A DNA stretch of 64,000 nucleotides from Platycnemis pennipes (taxonomy: Eukaryota > Arthropoda > Insecta > Odonata > Platycnemididae): assembly GCA_933228895.1 (NCBI GenBank), contig OW121846.1, forward strand, positions 49,618,107 to 49,682,106, in the 5' to 3' direction. Made by a program: the position numbers and the translations under genes. Below are positions 1 through 10,400 of this stretch, piece by piece. Numbering within the stretch: the first letter of the stretch is position 1; each line of letters opens with the position of its first letter. Under the pieces are notes generated by a model. That model saw only the letters and a program-made list of their open reading frames with translations. It was not told the origin of the DNA and searched no databases.

Positions 1-199
1 TGTACCATACCATAAGTAAAGGCTATATTATCCAAACGCATGCGTTTTATAAGAAGTCTGAGGCATTAACGAATTTAATTCTCGTAGCTTACGCTAATGT
101 TATTGCGCTCATGAGTCTAATATTCCAACAACTTATGTCTTTAGAAATGTGAGGTGTGGCATCCTTTTAAAGATTTCTAGCGATGATAGAGAAGATAAA

Positions 200-690
200 G
201 AAAAAACGAGGCCCGGCGGAAGAAAGCCGGCGGTAGAGAAACGGGAAAAGGAAGATAACATTTTGTGCAGAGGCTGAAGTGGTCCATTATTTGCATTCGC
301 GGACGGTGCGTTGGGGAAAAGGAATTCTTGTATCTCTCTAGCGAGCTGTCTACCTCTCCCATTCTGCTGCTTCTTTCACTCCTGCTGAAGCGTTGCCGTG
401 GCAGAAATATTTCTCCCGAGCCGACATGGGTCTCGAGTGATTTAAATTTACCCAGCAACTTCAATCTTGCGTGTAATTTCCTAGCCCGCAGAGCCCCCCA
501 ACGAAGTTCTTTCACCACACGAGCGACACTTCCTATACATTCGCGGGAGCTTTGCGGGAAACGCGCTGCTTTCCTTTGTGCAGTGTTCAGTGCTCGATTA
601 AATCCTTTTCAGTTGCAGCACAAGTACTCGCCGCGGACTAAAGATGACGCCTTACCAGAGCGAAATAACATTGCTATTTTACTTTTCTGA
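200..690. promoter_or_regulatory. CpG-rich island, function unknown
   Basis: This block is clearly richer in G+C and CpG than the AT-rich DNA around it (runs such as cccggcggaag, gccggcggtag and ttcgcgggagc). It can be read without stops for 113-141 codons on either strand, but this is what high GC predicts and neither translation resembles a known protein. In genomes with CpG depletion such islands often mark promoters or conserved regulatory DNA. An arthropod-type initiator TCAGT occurs near 587, but no downstream promoter element is seen at the expected spacing, so no start site is called. Confidence 0.35.
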
Positions 691-700
691 TGGAGTACCT

Positions 701-1310
701 ACCAAAGAAGGCTTCGCCGAATCCCAAATACTTTAACGGAACGTGGAAAATAATGTTTTCGTTTGCACATCCCTTAGGATATATATATTCGTTGCTTTGA
801 GGTTTGACCTCAATCATAGGTTAATCGACAATACCATATGTGTCTAGGTAATTGATTTTGTGCTTGATTGTAAGGCAACAGGCTGAGGAAGGATAAAAGC
901 TCTCTTCAAAGACCAAGGGAATACAAAAGGTAACAGAACCTTTAAGAATGACACTACCATCACATAGATGCTTGGCAAAAGTCTCTATTCTGAGAGAAAT
1001 GAGTGAGACCTGGGAGTAAAATACATGTATTTCAATAAAATAAATCCAAAATTATTATCCATTGATCATGATCACGATTCAATGCGCAAAAAAACTGCAT
1101 GCTTTTTCGGCAAAAATCTTTCTGCGTTTCGCAGCATTATCTGAGTCTGAGAAAAATGACAATTAAAAACTAATTGCCTGAAAAGTCTCGTTAGTTTCTT
1201 TTAATAATGATCAATTGAACGGTTCCTAATTGGAAACACGGATCTCGATATCAAAACTCAACCGCTTTATATCATGTCCAGCATAAGTTCTCCATTTATT
1301 TATACTGACT
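701..1310. other. AT-rich stretch, nothing recognised
   Basis: No coding signature, tRNA-like box or inverted repeat was recognised between the CpG-rich block and the LINE tail that starts at 1315. Confidence 0.5.
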
Positions 1311-1314
1311 TATA

Positions 1315-1950
1315 TTTGAATTGAATTGAATTTTTAAATTTATTTTATCCAGTAGCATTACATAAAATATAACAAGACATATATATGCCTATAATTAGCA
1401 CGTGGAGATAATTTAGGGTGTCAGAAGGGTACCTGTATATGACACCCTTACGAACATTGGCACATGTGAACTCGAAGAAAATGAAAAGAAAAAAATGAAA
1501 CAACTTTAATTTTAAACAATGACAGGGAACTTATTCCTCGCAACATAAGGTAATAAAAAATTTATGAAAATAAAGAACAAGACAACACAAAGTGGAATTT
1601 TTTTTACAACAAAAAATCGTAAGTAAAAAACCAGATATAATCAGCAGAAGTATGAATCTACTTCCTCTTTTTGTAACAACCATTTTGTTAATCTTTTAAG
1701 AAAGACAGGTGAACTATTTACATGAATTATATGATATGGCAACAAGTTGTACATTTTGGGCCCTAGATACACTAATGATCTTTTGTACATAGAAATGTTG
1801 GGTTTGGTATACTTTATAAAGTGTTTGTCTCTTGTACTATAAACAGTTTTTTGGATAGTCGTTCCAAACAATATGTGCGTGTGATTAGTGTCCGTATTGC
1901 TAAAGCATAGCAACAGGCTCACTAGGAATCGCTTTAATATCCGTACACTT
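1315..1950 (-). mobile_element. 5'-truncated CR1/Jockey-type LINE, 3' end
   Basis: On the minus strand a 93-codon open frame (1922 to 1641) gives the C-terminal end typical of CR1/Jockey-like reverse transcriptase ORFs: a segment YLGPKMYNLLP, then a short spacer and FLKRLTKWLL near the end, matching the family pattern GPK-x-[YF]-N-x-LP...FK..LK.[WY]LL. About 310 bp of AT-rich 3' untranslated sequence follow, ending in a short pentamer tail at 1316-1330 (TTGAA x3 on the plus strand). Such simple 3' tails are usual for CR1-like LINEs. The catalytic reverse transcriptase domain is absent, so this is a dead, 5'-truncated insertion. It is a different family from the LINE copies at 45-51 kb. Confidence 0.7.
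1641..1922 (-). pseudogene. C-terminal fragment of LINE reverse transcriptase ORF
   Basis: The 93-residue frame is the only coding remnant of the LINE above. Residues of about 50-85 carry the GPKMYNLLP block and the FLKRLTKWLLQ helix that close the ORF in CR1/Jockey-like elements. It has no catalytic residues and ends at the natural stop. The start methionine is arbitrary because the upstream part is missing. Confidence 0.65.
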
Positions 1951-2999
1951 TCAGATATCTATATGGATTACCAATTTTTTTAAATTTTTTTTGTCAGAAT
2001 GGGCAATTTGATCATCAATACGATGTAATATATACTTTTTAATGGCAATGTTAGACCACCTGGTAACGTGGTTCCCTAACACGAAAAAAGTCACGAGTTT
2101 AAATCAAGCTTCGGGAATAGATACTGAATTTGATTTAAGATCAGACTTAGGGCTTAGTATGGTTGAAAGGCGCAATAAAGCTTTAGCAATAAGAGTAGCT
2201 TAGGCTCAATTTTACTACCCGTTTCTTCCCTCCACGAATTTTTCTTCAACCTTAAAGTTTCGCTCGGGTAGTTCTCAGCTTGCTTGTAGGCACAAAGACT
2301 TCTATAGTGTAATGGCAATAAAAATGTATTATTATAAGCTTTTCTGCTCCATTCCAGATCAGAAATCTTACTGCTCACGTAAAATGAACCCAATGGCGAT
2401 TAAGCTGGTGAACACTTAAAAATGTTTGACAAATGGTCAGCTTATATTCAACATCCCGCATGCCTTCGATTTGAAGACGGTAAACCACGGTGGCTACTCG
2501 CATTAATGCAGATCACACGTAACTGAGTTCTATCAGATATATCTGAAAAATGAGCAAAATCTGAGCTGCATGACGTTGTGAATCTGGGTTTCGGATGCAG
2601 TTTAGTTCTTTCTATTACATTTCCAAGGAATGAAGAAATAACAAATGTGATAGAGTTACCCTAAGATATTAATAATTAGGGTATAAATACAGTTGCGTTC
2701 TTTTTTCAAGCCCGAATGGGACTCTTAGGTAAGTGTCTTTCTTTCAAATTTTCATCCTGCTGTTTGGCTTGTGATTCCAAGGATTTTACTGTCATTTATG
2801 CAGGTCCCATCTTACACAAGTGGAGTTAAGCCTGTCAATCTGTCTTTAAATATCGTCTTTGATGGCTTTACGTTATTCATCTACAAAGACATTAGTGTAA
2901 TGACTGAGAATAAGATTGTTTGCCCGACGTTAATGAATAACTAGCGTGAAGTCACCTCCAGCCACACACGTTGATGAAAGTATATGAGAAATAAGGGTC
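1951..2999. other. AT-rich stretch, nothing recognised
   Basis: A 79-codon minus-strand frame at 2154-2393 has no recognisable motif and is likely chance. No repeat family seen elsewhere in the window was found here. Confidence 0.45.
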
Positions 3000-3888
3000 A
3001 CCGCATTACAAACTATAATGGAGCGCACGCCGAAGCATTTCCGTGATGAGTATTTCACGCCGGAGTTTGCTGCCCTCCCGCTTTATATTTCCCGAATCCC
3101 TTGAGGCTGCACTTTTTGCCGCTGGAATCCCCATGTCGCTGGAAATATTCTCGTGCATTAAAATGAATAATCGCTCGTATGAAGCATTACCGAACAACTG
3201 GATGGGTAGGGCCGAGTTGGGCGAGGAGCAGAGATGGCGGTAATTAAGGGCGTATTGCTCCGCGTCACTTCCCTGCAGTCGCACGAAAATAAAACGCGGG
3301 GGACGACTCCCATCTGGGTGAAAGCATCTTTTCGGTCCGTCCCGAAATGAGTCCCCCGCGATAGTTCTCCTCATTCGGGATTGCAAAGGATTGCGGACGT
3401 CGAGAGCCCGAGAGCAAAAGAGAGAGAGAGACGGCAAGGCATTCCCGTGAAAGCCTTCCCCTTTGAGAAGAAACGGACCCAAGAGTCGGCCGCATCTCAC
3501 CCGAGCGCCAACTGGCGGGGGGTGTAGGAAACCACACCATCCCACTGGTGCCCTCCGTAAGATCGATTCATTGTAGACGACGAGGGATAAGGGGGTGTTG
3601 GGGTGAGGGGGTTGGGAGGGAACCGTGAATATTTTGCCCGCGCACCCCTCCTTCACCACCCTGTAGCAACAGCCCCTGCCCCCTGGAGGTCCTTTCGACT
3701 ACTTTCCCTCTCCCCTTAGCTCTATCCCCCGTGTGGAGGAGGGAGAAGGGACGAGGACGGGCATTTCGTGGGACGGAGATTTGCACCGGAGGGGATGTTC
3801 GTGGGAGGTGAGTTGATGGACGGATCAAAGCGGGCGCAAGGTGTGATTCCCACGTGGATACGAGCGTCGAGAAGATGTTACCCCTTGC
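3000..3888 (+). promoter_or_regulatory. CpG-rich island, candidate promoter and non-coding first exon
   Basis: This is one of the most GC- and CpG-rich stretches of the window, and it stops abruptly near 3890. At that edge lies a consensus 5' splice site on the plus strand: the exon would end at 3888 and the intron starts GTGAGTAA. Open frames of 91-217 codons cross it on the minus strand in several overlapping frames, as expected from composition; none resembles a protein. The island is the plausible promoter of the gene whose candidate start-codon exon is at 11951-12070 on the same strand. The link is an inference: a TSS was not located and chance GTGAGT sites are not rare. Confidence 0.35.
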
Positions 3889-4472
3889 GTGAGTAATGCA
3901 CGGCTCCCCGATCAAAATGGGAGGACAAATATTTGGAAAGAAATGGCGTTAAAGAGATGGGTACCTCACGTATGCGACAATAATGGATGGAATTCGGGAC
4001 TAGTGGTTGTAGCAATGGGCTACCGTCAGAAGATCCCCAGCTCAAATCAAATGGATAAATCCAAGCTGTGTGAATAACCGGTCACAAGATCTTTTTGTGA
4101 AATCACCGGAGGAACAGCATGCTCACACATAATGATATGAGGAATTCATATAAGAATGGTTTCAACATAGAAAGAAACTCATCCATTATGAGCGGGATTC
4201 GAGCCCCGTTCCTTCGAATCGACGCCGATTACTTTAGCCATTTAAGCTATGAATGCGTACTTCTTCCCTATAAGGGAATTAAAGGAAATAAGTTCTGTGA
4301 ACAGCTGCCGTATACACCAGTTCACAAAGCAGCCGTATAAAAGGCCACAGCTCTACCATCCAGTAGGGTAAAGCCAGCAGTAAACAATAAGTTACACCTT
4401 ATCATGAAGGTGATACAATAAATTCAAGCGAAGTCATTGAATTCAATTGATGTAAAATATCGCGGTCCATGT
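3889..4472. other. Non-repetitive stretch, nothing recognised
   Basis: After the CpG-rich block the composition falls back to AT-rich. Short frames at 3889-4077 and 4119-4340 (+) have no recognisable motif. Confidence 0.4.
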
Positions 4473-4600
4473 CTTCTGAGTGATGTGGTTTTTTGGGGTT
4501 TTTCCATTACCCTGAAGAGGCCTCCAGCAGCGGAGAGGAAACGTTGGTTCTCAACCACGTAATCGCGGAAAAACCCAAATAAAACCACATTTCTTAGAAG
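4473..4600. repeat. Short foldback element (imperfect inverted repeat)
   Basis: The arms run from 4473 to about 4506 and from about 4567 to 4600. The best matched parts are GTGGTTTTTTGGGG (left) against CCCAAATAAAACCAC (right), extended by CTTCTGAG against CTTAGAAG at the outer ends. The roughly 60-bp centre holds CCCTGAAGAGG and GGAAACGTTGG. No target-site duplication was found. It resembles a small MITE or hairpin element. A 114-codon minus frame over it is not considered a gene. Confidence 0.55.
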
Positions 4601-5108
4601 TAATTGAATGTGAAATTCACGCATTAGGGTGTATTGCATGATGAGCGAACGCAATGAGACAGTCGAGCTGAACACTGGGAAGCAACACCACACCATGTAA
4701 ACACCCAACGGAATCACTTTATTACTGTTTGAAGACATAAAATTTTCAACCTTTAACGTGGTATACAAATTAGGTGAATGGTGGGTGGTCCTGTGGCTGC
4801 ATGACTTTTCAATTTAATGATTTTCAAACCCATATTTTTATTCCATAACGCTTAAGTTGCGTTTCCATCACATTCTATGTACATGTATTTGACAGTAATC
4901 GCTTTCATGTTGACATGCTAAGGGCATAGATAAAATTAACCATGATTAAACTCGCAATTAATCAATAATTAATTTTATGCATACCTATATGTAATTTGAA
5001 AAACTAGCGCAAGTACCTATTTTGCTTTCCTAGACTTACATACTTTTGTTAAAACCGTAGTCTCCTCCCAGAGATCAAATTGCTGCTGTCATGCATTGAA
5101 TAATATCC
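4601..5108. other. AT-rich stretch, nothing recognised
   Basis: No coding, RNA or repeat signal beyond low-complexity AT runs. Confidence 0.45.
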
Positions 5109-5157
5109 GCGTTAAACTGCAATCAAAGTGCTGAGCACTTTGAGTGCAGTTTAACGC
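5109..5157. repeat. Near-perfect 49-bp palindrome
   Basis: Two 24-bp arms face each other around a single central base. The left arm begins GCGTTAAACTGCA and the right arm ends TGCAGTTTAACGC; the only mismatch is the A after GCA in the left arm (C in the right-arm complement). It would extrude as an almost loop-free hairpin. No element boundary or target duplication was identified. Confidence 0.85.
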
Positions 5158-5504
5158 TTGAGGAACACAGGAAATTGAATCCTAATTCTCGGGTTGGAAT
5201 GTCAGTACTCTAGCCAACACCCATATTCACCTTCAGTGAAGGCACATTGCCTCTTTCAGTGATATGCAAATCTTTCATGTGAGAGTTACGTTATTCGCAT
5301 ATCCTAATTTATGTTGTTTATCCTAATATGTTCATAGTTATTGCTGGACGTTCCAAGTAAGAATAGGACAAAAGACTAGTTGTTATGCAAGGGATGCAGC
5401 TCAAAATTTGTGTCATTTTCGCTACTTGAGATTGATGAAATTATAGGTCAAGGTATGAATATTTAAGAAAGGAGGAATGGTGGAGTGAAACTTGATATCA
5501 TCAC

Positions 5505-5715
5505 TTGCGTGATCTGAAAGAAAGGCGCCAAGGGGTTCACGGCTTAAGGACACATCCGACGGAATGCATACTGAAGTGGAAGCACTGCCCACACGGCACT
5601 CAATTAGGGAACGGTATAGCACTGAAAATATTGGCCACTGTCGGGAATCAAACCTGCGTCTTTACAATGAGAAGACAATGCTCAACTTACCACACTATCC
5701 CGAACCATATCTCAA
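5505..5715 (-). mobile_element. tRNA-derived SINE, degraded copy
   Basis: Reading the minus strand gives the family's head (around gttcgggatagtgtggtaag), then the promoter-box region near 5640-5655 (caggtttgattcccgac in complement), then the conserved middle with the CCGTCGG-type motif and gcttaagccgtg-like block, and the CTTGGCGCC segment. It lacks the distal tail and is diverged. It sits 230 bp left of a better preserved copy in the opposite orientation. Confidence 0.6.
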
Positions 5716-5775
5716 TCCGCAAGTCCCGGTGGCATTCTTACTCGCGGCCTCAGTTCATAGACGAGTAGACGTATT

Positions 5776-5815
5776 ATTGATACTGTTTAGACACCTATGT
5801 CTAAACAGTATCAAT
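5776..5815. repeat. Perfect 18-bp-arm palindrome
   Basis: The left arm ATTGATACTGTTTAGACA (5776-5793) and its exact reverse complement (5798-5815) flank a 4-base spacer CCTA. It ends 11 bp before the left end of the GTTGC-motif element and is followed by a smaller palindrome (tgtcatatattgaca). Confidence 0.9.
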
Positions 5816-5847
5816 GTCATATATTGACATCCCAGTAAACACCATGT

Positions 5848-5884
5848 GTTGCGGAAACGTCGCAGAAAGGTTGCACAAGGTTGC
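5848..5884 (+). repeat. Left-end phased GTTGC array
   Basis: Four units start at 5848, 5859, 5870 and 5880: GTTGCGGAAAC, GTCGCAGAAAG, GTTGCACAAG, GTTGC. The spacing is 11, 11 and 10 bp, so all copies face the same side of the helix. The array overlaps the inner part of the terminal inverted repeat, where transposase subterminal binding sites are usually found. Confidence 0.75.
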
Positions 5885-5932
5885 AGGATGCCATGTCGTT
5901 TGGAAACGTTTCTGCAACGTCATAACTACGTC

Positions 5933-5946
5933 ACTGATGCACTTGT
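5933..5946 (+). repeat. Target-site duplication, left copy
   Basis: ACTGATGCACTTGT here and ACTGATGTACTTGT at 6263-6276 are the two copies of the target site that flank the SINE. They differ at one base. Confidence 0.85.
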
Positions 5947-6262
5947 GGGGGATCGGGTTGGTGTGGTGGCTAGAGTACTGGCCTCCCATCCCGAGGGCCC
6001 GGGTTCGATTCCCGGCAGTGGAAAACCGGTCCCCACTTGAGTGCCTAGTGGAGGGCATTTCTAGTACAGTACTCTGTCCGTCGGATGGGACGTTAAGCCG
6101 TGGTCCCCTTGGCGCCTTTCGTTAAGAGTAGGCTAATGCCGACGCCGGGTTTCTCTCCACCCTTCCTCCGTTCCCTAAAAACTCCTACCATTATCCAATT
6201 ACCCACCTATCCTATATGGCGCAATTGACCTCAGCTGTCGGTCGCCTCCCCTAATATAACTA
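5947..6262 (+). mobile_element. Full-length tRNA-derived SINE with target duplications
   Basis: This 316-bp insertion is the best preserved copy of the window's main SINE family. The head is tRNA-like, with an A-box-like segment GTGGCTAGAGTACTGG and a perfect B-box core GGTTCGATTCC (about 6003-6013), the internal RNA polymerase III promoter. The middle holds GTCCGTCGGATGGGACGTTA, then CTTGGCGCCTTTCG, then GCCGACGCCGGG. The 3' part ends with GACCTCAGCTGTCGG and a short AT-rich tail. A 14-bp target duplication with one mismatch flanks it. The host sequence is the GTTGC-motif element, so the SINE came later. The partner LINE is not identified. Its middle resembles, from memory, the core of V-type SINEs. 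Confidence 0.9.
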
Positions 6263-6276
6263 ACTGATGTACTTGT
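6263..6276 (+). repeat. Target-site duplication, right copy
   Basis: ACTGATGTACTTGT, the partner of 5933-5946. Confidence 0.85.
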
Positions 6277-6605
6277 TTGGTCAGAAAAATTTAATTACAA
6301 AATATTTGAGCCGGAGGATACATATATTAAAATTCGATTCTTCCTCTTCATGAGACACTGATTGTATATGGGAGTGGAATAACCACTAGGTTGCAGAAAG
6401 GTTGCGACATGATGCAGGTCGCTTAGCGATTTTTTGGAAGTTATATACTGTTTTATTGCTCTCATTTGTTTTTGACCCGTCTCGTTTGGATTGTGATTAT
6501 TGGAAACTGTATTGGTACTCTCTTGTTAGCATTGACCCACGCCTGTCTGGAATAATGAATAAATATTTTTTCTGCAAAGGCATATCTCGAGTATTATTTT
6601 AAAGG

Positions 6606-6708
6606 GTTGCATAAATGTTGCAAGTACGCTGCAGGAGTTGCATAAGTGTTGCAAATATGTTTCACCAGAGGTTGCAGTTATGTTGCCTTTACGTTGCGGG
6701 AACGTGGT
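6606..6708 (+). repeat. 11-bp phased tandem array of GTTGC units
   Basis: Ten units start at 6606, 6617, 6628, 6637, 6648, 6659, 6671, 6682, 6693 and 6704, a mean period of about 10.9 bp. Well kept units read GTTGCATAAAT, GTTGCATAAGT, GTTGCAGTTAT and GTTGCCTTTAC; 6628 (GCTGC), 6659 (GTTTC) and 6704 (GTGGT) are decayed. Confidence 0.8.
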
Positions 6709-7164
6709 AGAGAGGACTTATGGCTGATTTTGCGACGCTGTCATTACGTTGCAGCAGCTCCAATTTGGTTGCAGTGCAACGTTTTCACAACGTGTTCACA
6801 ACACATTTTGTTTACAGAGATATTTGGGCAAATATGTTCTTCTCAGTTAGTCTCAACCCACAGAGGAGCTCATTATATATGTCAAGCTATTTTCTATACT
6901 GTCCTAAGAACAGGAAAATCGATCATAGGGGATTCAATCATGAATTTCCGAGCCGATACCCATATTTCAATATGTATAACCATTTTCATGGGCATCATGA
7001 ACAATTTCTAATATCCAGCTATAGTCTCATTATGTCGTATTCAGATAATGCTTTAGCTGTTTAATTCACATAGTGACCTAAAATAAAAATAAAAAAAACA
7101 TCAGCTGGCTGACGCATTTTTGAGCAAAATAGTATTCGAGGAAAGGACCGACCACTAGGGATAT

Positions 7165-7473
7165 TTTCTCCAATTATAATAGGTAGGCTATTGGATGAGG
7201 GTGGAAATTTTTAGGAAAAGGAGAAGAGGACATGAAGGACAAGAAGGATGAAGAGAAGTGGGACATCCAAATCAGCTTGATCTTAACGAAAGACGCCTAA
7301 GAGTCTATGGCTTAATGTCCCTTCCGACGGACAGAAGTCTGAACTTGAAAAGCTCTCCAATTAGCACTTAAGTGAGCAATATAATACGATTGAATAATCC
7401 ACCACTGCCAGGATTTGAATTTGGGCCCACGGGATGGGAAGGCTCTTTCTATCCACTACACCAACCCGATCTG
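7165..7473 (-). mobile_element. tRNA-derived SINE, diverged near full-length copy
   Basis: In the minus direction the head starts near 7473 (cgggttggtgtag), the B-box complement tttgaatttgggccc lies near 7423, the middle shows ccgtcggaagggacattaag and gactcttaggcgtctttcg, and the distal part continues to about 7165 (ccaatagcctacc). The arrangement matches the copy at 5947-6262. No clean target duplication is left. Confidence 0.7.
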
Positions 7474-7479
7474 TTCGAA

Positions 7480-10400
7480 GTTTTTGAGCATCTTATGACT
7501 CTCAGGAAATATTCAGGGTGTTATTCCTTCCAAGTCGTCGTAAAAGGACCTTAAAATCGCTCTATCGCTCTGTTCCGGCTTCTCATGTCAGATTCGCTCA
7601 CCTCATGCGTGATTTATGTTGCCTCTGAATAACATCCTGTTGATATGGATTCACTACGGAACCATGGTCGTGTTTTAGATGATTTTGTTGTGGAAAAAAA
7701 ATAGTAACATTTACTTCTTTAATTCTCAGGATACGCCTTCAAGCCGCAAGCAGGAAGAGGATTCAAATATCAGCTTTCCCAGACATCATTTCCATGACAG
7801 AACACCTCCCTCACGGGCTCTTCCTGCTTCTAAATGGCTTCCTAATGAGAATGCAGGCAATAAAAATGCCATAACCTTGCTGTACTGACGCATTCCCCCT
7901 TTTCGAGGGAATCAGTCTTGCCACACACAGAACGCTATTCCAAGAACACCTTTTACCAGACACATACGAATTTTACTTCCGACCGAGACAGAGAATACAT
8001 GGTCGTTAAATTCAGAGAAAACGAGAATTTATGGATCGTGGCAGTTGATGCGGAGAGATGGTTTGACTGCAGAGGCGTCCAGCGGTATTTAAAGAATCAA
8101 TTGTTCCTTTCCAAGATGTTTATGCCACAAAAAAACCATGATGCAACTGACAGACAATTATTCCTCAAGTAAAGTATTTGTCGGAAGATGAGCTTTTCTG
8201 TGGAATTCCAGAAAACAATGAAATTAATATTTGTGACGCACATTACCAGGATGTAGTTAAGATTAGACTGTGTGAATTCAATTCGCACCGATGTCATGAA
8301 TTCAAAATAGCTCTGATATTCCCTTTTGTTTTATCCATGAATTACGAGTGAGAGGTAGATAAATCCATTTTAAATACCCTCTATCCACGGGAGACAAGAA
8401 ATCTGAAGACAAACCTCACGAGTTACAGTAACATGGATGCATGCCGTCTAAAGTTTGGCTTAGTCAGACCCAATACAACTATTATCCTGGGAAATTCATC
8501 CCATTTCTTTCTGCCGAAAGAAAAAATGTAGTTCTGTAGACATTGAAAGAGCAGCACGTGTGCCCGTTCACTTGAATGACATTTTCTTAATCCCCTCATT
8601 GTTACAGAGACCAAAACATTCCTCTAACTCTTCATTTTATTTCTAAAGGTTAAGCATTATAAAGAAATTATCTCAAGGGATCTCAAGTATGCTTTACCTC
8701 TATGTAGCATCATGTCGTTCTGTTCGATTAATTTTTCTTCCCTGTTCTCAAGAGTTGGATTCAGGCCAACCGCAGATTCATTTACCTTCCACTTTTTCAC
8801 TGCCGTCACTTCTAATCCTCGTTTCTAATATTTGTCTCCTCCAAACTCCCTTTGCAGTAAACTTTCCAAATGCTAATTCTGTCTCTGTCACAATCTATTT
8901 TAATGAATTACTCCATTCCTTCACTGCTGTAGTCATTAACTGCTAGTTTTACTTTGTAAACGCATGGTTTTATCCTCCGTCCGCAGTGTATGTTCCATTA
9001 TGCCATATTTAATGGTAATAAAAATGTCTAGACTGCTCAATCTAATCGGCTTAACTCGAGACATGATAGTCTGATGGCAATAATTTAGGAAATAGTGAAC
9101 GGGAAAGGAGCGCCTCGCTTGAGAAATTTGAAGCTAGTAGTGAGGGGTTCAAAAGAAAGGGCTTATTCAATTATGAAGAGGTTTGCTAAGAAGTATACCG
9201 AGTTGTGCACGTAGTCAAATTAATGCTAGATTTGAATGGTGATGCTTTATTCTTTCAGCAATCCGATTTTATTTTTTTCTCTTTCTCCATCAAGAAGTAT
9301 ACGACAAGAGTCTGTAGACTTATCTGAGTAGTTTCGAGCGCAATGATCCAAATATGCATTTATTAGCATAAAAGCCAATAAGAAGTGATGTAGCCGCTCT
9401 GGAAAACACGTAATGTAATCTACCTAAATTAATTTATTTTTGCTCCTTGTTATTCGAACTCCATAGCCCTAAAAATGCAATTTTTCACCCCTCAATTGCA
9501 TTTTTTGTTCATTTAAATGTACTCACAATTCATTAATTCATTAGTGAGGCATGTTTTGTAAAGGAATCAGAACGTATACAAATAAGGTTGGCGAAATTTG
9601 TGAAGGATTTAAAAAAATAATTATGTTAATTAATAAGAAATGTAGTAATTATAGAGGTAGAATCTTAAGGGTGGACGTCAAATAAAAATGGTTATCAGAG
9701 TATTGACTAAAATTTAGACTTAGTACTTCAAGTAAATTGGAAGGTGTATCAATTTAGTTTGAGTTATATCGATAACCTCCACTTTATGATCAGGTACCAA
9801 AGATTGGTTATGATTGAAACAGACTATCACACATGTAATGTTTTTCTTCCGTCGTACATTAAGATGAGGATTAGTTGGTAATATTATAACCGGATGGACA
9901 TGTGTAATAAATAAAGACATAGTAGGCTGTGTCCAATATAAAGAGGTTACAAACCCCACTAGCTTTTTCCAACAAACCTTCACATGCCTAATAGAAATAA
10001 TAAATATTTTATTGAAACTAGTCCGCAATCCATTAATAAAAATTATAATTCTTCGGATCTGTTAATAATCTTATTGCATGTGGTGGGTGCGCAAATATCT
10101 AACGCGTTTCCAAGATAAGATAATCTTGCATCTGTCACTAGATGCAAGTAGGAAATTCTTAGTGATGGATTACCATTGCTAACCCACTCTTGGGTGTCTG
10201 GCAGGGTGGAAAGTAGAAATAGACGAAAACTAATTTCTTTTTGACGCCAATAATTGCTTTTTTGTTGTACCATTACTTCTTGAAATGGATTGCATTATCT
10301 AATCCTTTTTAAGGTAAAATTCGTATAGTACATATTCTTCATGAGTGCTAACCTGTGGTTACCTATACCATAAAATAAGTTTTATCATCCATTAACTTTC

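Larger units (their letters stand above)
5827..6823. mobile_element. Non-autonomous DNA transposon with helically phased GTTGC motifs
   Basis: The two ends form a gap-free inverted repeat of about 49 bp: 5827-5875 matches the complement of 6775-6823 at roughly 70% of positions, including GTAAACA and ATGTGTTG blocks. GTTGC and near variants recur inside at close to one DNA turn: left end at 5848, 5859 (GTCGC), 5870 and 5880; pair at 6390 and 6401; ten-unit array from 6606 to 6708 (6606, 6617, 6628, 6637, 6648, 6659, 6671, 6682, 6693, 6704, three of them degenerate). Without the SINE nested at 5947-6262 and one copy of its target duplication the element is about 667 bp. TTG flanks both ends and may be a 3-bp target duplication. 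No transposase is encoded; the superfamily is not assigned. Confidence 0.7.

Noticed and set aside
3006..3659. 217-codon minus-strand open frame
   Set aside because: It lies in CpG-rich DNA where stops are rare in all frames; overlapping frames are also open and no domain is recognisable.
4510..4545. Hammerhead-ribozyme-like CTGAAGA...GAAAC motif (also in the foldback at 27105-27165, minus strand)
   Set aside because: The CUGANGA core fits at 4511 but the stem II partners do not pair in register before GAAA, and at 27 kb the core is CTGAAGG. No full hammerhead fold could be drawn.
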